From Polaribacter litorisediminis (GTDB taxonomy: Bacteria; Bacteroidota; Bacteroidia; Flavobacteriales; Flavobacteriaceae), in NCBI RefSeq assembly GCF_019968605.1, contig NZ_CP082966.1, positions 2,903,501-2,967,500 on the forward strand: DNA of 64,000 nucleotides, written 5' to 3'. The notes beneath the pieces are model-generated. The model saw only the letters and a program-made list of their open reading frames with translations, had not been told where the DNA came from and did no database searches. Of this stretch, positions 60,838 to 64,000 are shown one piece after another. Numbering within the stretch: the stretch's first letter is position 1; each line of letters opens with the position of its first letter. The position numbers were made by a program, and so were the translations under genes.

Positions 60838-60944
60838 AACATTTTCAAAAGAACACAATATTGCATATTGTGAATCAATTTGCGATTAAAACAAAAGTCA
60901 AATGCATCAATTTTTAATGATGTACCCACTAGAAAAATGTTATT

Positions 60945-61140
60945 AAGAAAAATAGAATGTTTCCATAAAAGGAACATTCTTTTTTGTTATCTATCCTTTA
61001 TTGTTTGTCCCTGAAAATAAATTCAGCATAAAGAGTAGAATGTAGCACCTTCTTTGAGATACTGAATAGATTTCAGCATTTACAAAGGGTTGCTAAGGCT
61101 TCAATGGGTCTAATCCCTTCACCTTTCTTGATAACATTTC
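60945..61140 (-). promoter_or_regulatory. SAM-I riboswitch with terminator, controlling metY
   Basis: The aptamer (61140 to about 61036, minus strand) has the S-box core: TTATCAAGAAAGGTGAAGGG, then GACCCATTGAAGCC, TTAGCAACC, and AAGGTGCTACATTC near the 3' end. P1 pairs AATGT (5') with ACATT (3'). The expression platform is a terminator (AGAATGTTCC at 60971-60980 with GGAAACATTCT at 60954-60964, then a U-rich run to 60945). The P1 3' strand ACATTC can pair instead with GAATGT of the terminator, giving the classical antiterminator. SAM should switch the operon off. A possible -7 box TATTTGCG is at 61164-61171. Confidence 0.93.
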
Positions 61141-61361
61141 AATAAGTTCTTGAACTTTGTGAGCGCAAATATTGCAACAGAAAATATTAGTATCCAAACA
61201 AAATAGTATTTATTTTTAAAATAGTATTAATTTGATACTTTTTCATCTTTTATTTTATGTATTTCTTAAAAATATCAACTTTAAGTGTGCAAAAATCATT
61301 TATTGATGATGGTATCACAAATAATTATCACAAAAAAACAATAGACTTTAAATTTATAATG

Positions 61362-61369
61362 TATTTTTG
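61362..61369 (+). promoter_or_regulatory. -7 box of metK
   Basis: TATTTTTG is an exact TAnnTTTG match; transcription near 61376 would begin just before the riboswitch P1 stem. No clear -33 box is visible. Confidence 0.55.
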
Positions 61370-61376
61370 CGACTTA

Positions 61377-61503
61377 ACCAAGAGGAAAAATTTGAACTGA
61401 TTGCAACCTCTAGTACTGAAATTAATTCAGTACCTAAATTGTAAAAGAATATCTATTTTAGAGATTCTGAAACAAGTTTAGAACAAAATGCTAAAGCAGT
61501 AAT
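61377..61503 (+). promoter_or_regulatory. SAM-II-type (long-loop) riboswitch upstream of metK
   Basis: P1 pairs AGAGG (61381-61385) with CCTCT (61407-61411). The enclosed loop AATTTGAACTGATTGCA closely follows the SAM-II loop (GATTTAACCGTATTGCA type). Downstream, AAATGCTAAAGCAG (61486-61499) supplies the conserved GCTAAAG and a CAG that can pair with CTG of the loop (61397-61399) as the P2 pseudoknot. An insertion of about 70 nt between P1 and P2 holds a perfect hairpin (GTACTGAA / TTCAGTAC, 61413-61433), as in the long-loop SAM-II variant of Bacteroidota. Control is probably at translation: no terminator follows before the ATG. Confidence 0.8.
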
Positions 61504-61570
61504 TCCATACTACTTTTAGCGACCTAGCAATCTTTTTTATATTCCTCAACAAACTTAAAATAAGATACTT

Positions 61571-62827
61571 ATGTCATATTTATTTACCTCAGAAAGTGTT
61601 TCTGAAGGACACCCTGATAAAGTAGCAGATCAAATTTCTGATGCTTTAATTGATAATTTTTTAGCTTTTGATAAAAATAGTAAAGTTGCTTGCGAAACGC
61701 TAGTTACCACCGGACAAGTTATTTTAGCTGGTGAAGTAAAATCTGAAACCTATTTAGACGTTCAGAAAATTGCAAGAGATGTAATTAACAAAATTGGATA
61801 CACAAAAGGCGCCTATCAATTCGATGGAAATTCTTGTGGAGTGCTATCTGCAATTCACGAACAATCTCCAGATATTAATCAAGGAGTAGATAGAGCCAAT
61901 CCAGAAGAGCAAGGTGCTGGAGACCAAGGAATGATGTTTGGTTATGCAACCGATGAGACTGAAAATTATATGCCGTTGGCATTAGAACTATCGCATAGAT
62001 TGTTAATAGAACTAGCAGCATTACGAAGAGAAAATGACGAAATTCCCTACCTAAGACCCGATGCTAAAAGTCAGGTAACTATTGAATATTCTGATGATAA
62101 TGTACCTCAAAGAATAGATGCTATTGTCATTTCTACACAACATGATGATTTTGATGCTTCCGAAGAAGTGATGTTAACGAAGATTAAAAAAGATATTGTA
62201 GAAATTTTGATTCCTAGAGTAGTCGCAAAATTACCAATTCATATTCAAAAATTATTTACAGATAACATCACCTATCACATTAACCCAACAGGTATTTTTG
62301 TGATTGGCGGTCCTCATGGAGATACTGGTTTAACAGGTCGAAAAATCATTGTGGATACCTATGGAGGAAAAGGTGCGCATGGTGGCGGTGCTTTCTCCGG
62401 AAAAGACCCGAGTAAAGTTGATAGATCTGGAGCATATGCTACTAGACATATTGCTAAAAATTTAGTCGCTGCAGGATTGTGTAAAGAAGTTTTAGTGCAA
62501 GTTTCTTATGCTATTGGGGTTGCAAAACCTACGAGTATCAATGTAGACACGTATAGAACTTCTACGGTTGATTTAACCGATGGAGAAATCAGTAAAATTG
62601 TAGAAACTATTTTTGATATGCGTCCTTATTTTATAGAGCAACGTTTAAAATTAAGAACGCCTATTTATTCTGAAACTGCTGCTTATGGGCACATGGGTAG
62701 AACTCCAGAAATAAAAACTGTTACATTTTCAAACCCTATGGGAGAAACGATTTCTGAAGAAGTAGAAACTTTTACTTGGGAGAAATTAGACTATGTAGCT
62801 ACTATAAAAAAAGCATTTAACTTATAA
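61571..62827 (+). CDS. metK: S-adenosylmethionine synthetase
   Basis: The protein has 418 residues. Signatures: [21 protein letters not shown] at the N-terminus, [16 protein letters not shown] (the GAGDQG motif), and [20 protein letters not shown] (the P-loop-like GGGAFSxKD motif). It makes SAM from methionine and ATP. It is divergent from the metY operon, each side carrying its own SAM-sensing leader of a different class. Confidence 0.98.
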   Translation: MSYLFTSESVSEGHPDKVADQISDALIDNFLAFDKNSKVACETLVTTGQVILAGEVKSETYLDVQKIARDVINKIGYTKGAYQFDGNSCGVLSAIHEQSPDINQGVDRANPEEQGAGDQGMMFGYATDETENYMPLALELSHRLLIELAALRRENDEIPYLRPDAKSQVTIEYSDDNVPQRIDAIVISTQHDDFDASEEVMLTKIKKDIVEILIPRVVAKLPIHIQKLFTDNITYHINPTGIFVIGGPHGDTGLTGRKIIVDTYGGKGAHGGGAFSGKDPSKVDRSGAYATRHIAKNLVAAGLCKEVLVQVSYAIGVAKPTSINVDTYRTSTVDLTDGEISKIVETIFDMRPYFIEQRLKLRTPIYSETAAYGHMGRTPEIKTVTFSNPMGETISEEVETFTWEKLDYVATIKKAFNL

Positions 62828-62846
62828 AATTCCCTGAAAAAAGCAT

Positions 62847-62882
62847 AAAAAGAGGCTGTCTGAAAAGACAGTCTTTTTATTT
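62847..62882 (+). terminator. Terminator of metK
   Basis: The stem AGGCTGTCT / AGACAGTCT (one G-T pair) has a GAAA tetraloop, preceded by AAAAA and followed by TTTTTATTTTTT. Confidence 0.9.
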
Positions 62883-63054
62883 TTTACATAATTTTAATCT
62901 TTACAAGTTACATTCTCTAATTACCATTCATCGACACATTATGGTAATTCCTTGCAACTAAACCCATAATAATCGTATTTTTCTTTCAAAATGACATTCC
63001 TAGAGTATCTTGCAGTCCATTAGAACATCATATTAATTTTACAGAATACAAACT

Positions 63055-64000
63055 ATGAAAAATTTTAATCTTTATTTGTTATTAGCTTTTACGATAATTT
63101 TAAGTTCTTGTGTATCAAACCAGTTAGACATGCAGCAACCTGAGGAAACAGTAGTATCCGAAGATGCTTTACAAATGCTAGAAAACTTATCAATTCCAAA
63201 TAATTTTAATTTTGATACCGAAAGAGTTGTCACATTAACGATAAATGACGCGACACCTCATGTAAGATATGATATGTATGCCTATTCAAATGAATATGGT
63301 GCCGAAGCTGAAAATATTTCTGAAGCCCTCAATAATTTATTATACTCTGGTAAAACAGACAACAGTGTTATTAATCATGTATTTAGCTTACCTAGCGTTT
63401 ACGAGAAAGTATATGTAGTAAGAAAAGATGGACTTGAATATTCTTCAGAGATTTTAGATGTGTTAAACAATAAAATTAATTTAACAGTAACGTCAAATAA
63501 GTCTGCAAGTAAATCTGCCACTCGTTATAAATCTAACGGCAACCCTTGTACAGAATGTACCGACAATTTCTTTTTAAATAATGATTTTGAAGACGGACCA
63601 ACACTTCCTAATAATTATATTATTACAGATGAAAATAATGTAGATGGTTGGTCTACAACAGCCTCAGATAATAAAATTGAGCTTTGGAAATCTGGCTTTA
63701 ATGGCGTACCAGCTAAAAAAGGATCTTATTTCGCAGAACTAAATGCAAATAGAAGTTCAGCTTTGTATCAGCGTATTTGTACAAGTCCTGGTGCAGAGAT
63801 CAGTTGGTCTGTATGGCATAGAGGTAGATCTGGCGTAGATAACGCGCTCGTTAGAATCGGAGAAAATTTAGCCACTGCAACCACTGAGGCAATTATGACC
63901 ACTGGTAACACAGCTTGGGTTCAGTATTCAGGAACATATACGGTACCCGAAGGACAAGCAGACACTTATTTTATTTTTGAAGCCGTAGGCTCAGGAAGTT
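63055..64000 (+). CDS. Surface lipoprotein, 5' part (runs off the right edge)
   Basis: The frame is open from the ATG at 63055 to the end of the window (315 codons) with no stop. The signal peptide ends in a lipobox ILSSC (Cys19). Residues about 40-160 read ALQMLENLSIPNNFNFDTER and VTLTINDATPHVRYDMYAYS, similar to the N-termini of flavobacterial LruC-type surface lipoproteins. A short CTECTD pair of Cys comes next, then from about residue 180 a CBM-like beta-sandwich (NNDFEDGPTLP, GWSTTASDNKIELWKSG, KKGSYFAELNANRSSALYQRI, WVQYSGTYTVPEG). The C-terminal part and hence the full family are unknown. A TTG-N21-TAATTTTA pair at 63010-63041 is a possible promoter. Confidence 0.85.
   Translation, partial: MKNFNLYLLLAFTIILSSCVSNQLDMQQPEETVVSEDALQMLENLSIPNNFNFDTERVVTLTINDATPHVRYDMYAYSNEYGAEAENISEALNNLLYSGKTDNSVINHVFSLPSVYEKVYVVRKDGLEYSSEILDVLNNKINLTVTSNKSASKSATRYKSNGNPCTECTDNFFLNNDFEDGPTLPNNYIITDENNVDGWSTTASDNKIELWKSGFNGVPAKKGSYFAELNANRSSALYQRICTSPGAEISWSVWHRGRSGVDNALVRIGENLATATTEAIMTTGNTAWVQYSGTYTVPEGQADTYFIFEAVGSGS

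Overview
The window is AT-rich chromosomal DNA from a member of the Bacteroidota, almost certainly a marine Flavobacteriaceae of the Polaribacter type. I infer this from a SusC/SusD pair under a hybrid two-component regulator, a type IX secretion C-terminal tail, -7 boxes of the TAnnTTTG type instead of sigma70 boxes, a K+-dependent membrane pyrophosphatase, a fused metX-thrA gene and the gene orders seen in that family. The species cannot be named from sequence reading alone.

Layout. 1-12 kb is mostly housekeeping: the end of a membrane pyrophosphatase, an AraC-type regulator, a small YtxH/holin-like/DUF6327 envelope operon behind a 28-bp perfect palindrome, a 5-oxoprolinase operon (pxpABC) led by an NRAMP-like transporter that lacks the family's metal ligands, PEP carboxykinase, DUF423, a saccharopine-dehydrogenase-like enzyme and TrmN6. 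12.4-15.5 kb is a worn-down beta-glucan (laminarin-type) locus: GH16 lipoprotein, a GH30 stump and a sugar porter. 16-27 kb is one long co-directional cluster: a Tat-signal TldD, TldE, DUF4159, MoxR ATPase, DUF58, a BatA-type protein and two large membrane proteins. 27.1-28.4 kb is rpsP-rimM-tRNA-Ser(GGA). 28.5-32 kb is a scrap region: an IS1595-type remnant, hsp20, an intact IS1182-like element with 6-bp target duplications, a P-type ATPase stub and a PfpI-family stub.

32-53 kb is a polysaccharide utilization locus. A divergent HTCS regulator faces a PKD lipoprotein-SusC-SusD operon. Then come a GH110 alpha-1,3-galactosidase, a secreted propeller/ricin/T9SS protein of unknown activity, a SASA esterase, a sodium/solute symporter, a second GH110, and a GH2 beta-glycosidase destroyed by stops and frameshifts. 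No sulfatase is present, so the likely target is a non-sulfated or separately desulfated, possibly O-acetylated, alpha-galactosyl glycan (inference). Four copies of TGTTACAT lie in helical phase upstream of the susCD operon and are the best candidate HTCS operator.

53-63 kb is a lipid A deacylase-like protein and a methionine/SAM regulon: metY (behind a SAM-I riboswitch), osmC, a three-activity metX-aspartokinase-homoserine dehydrogenase fusion, a metZ-like gene, and metK (behind a SAM-II-type long-loop leader). Palindromic REP-like hairpins sit in several intergenic gaps here. The window ends inside a lipoprotein gene that starts at 63055.
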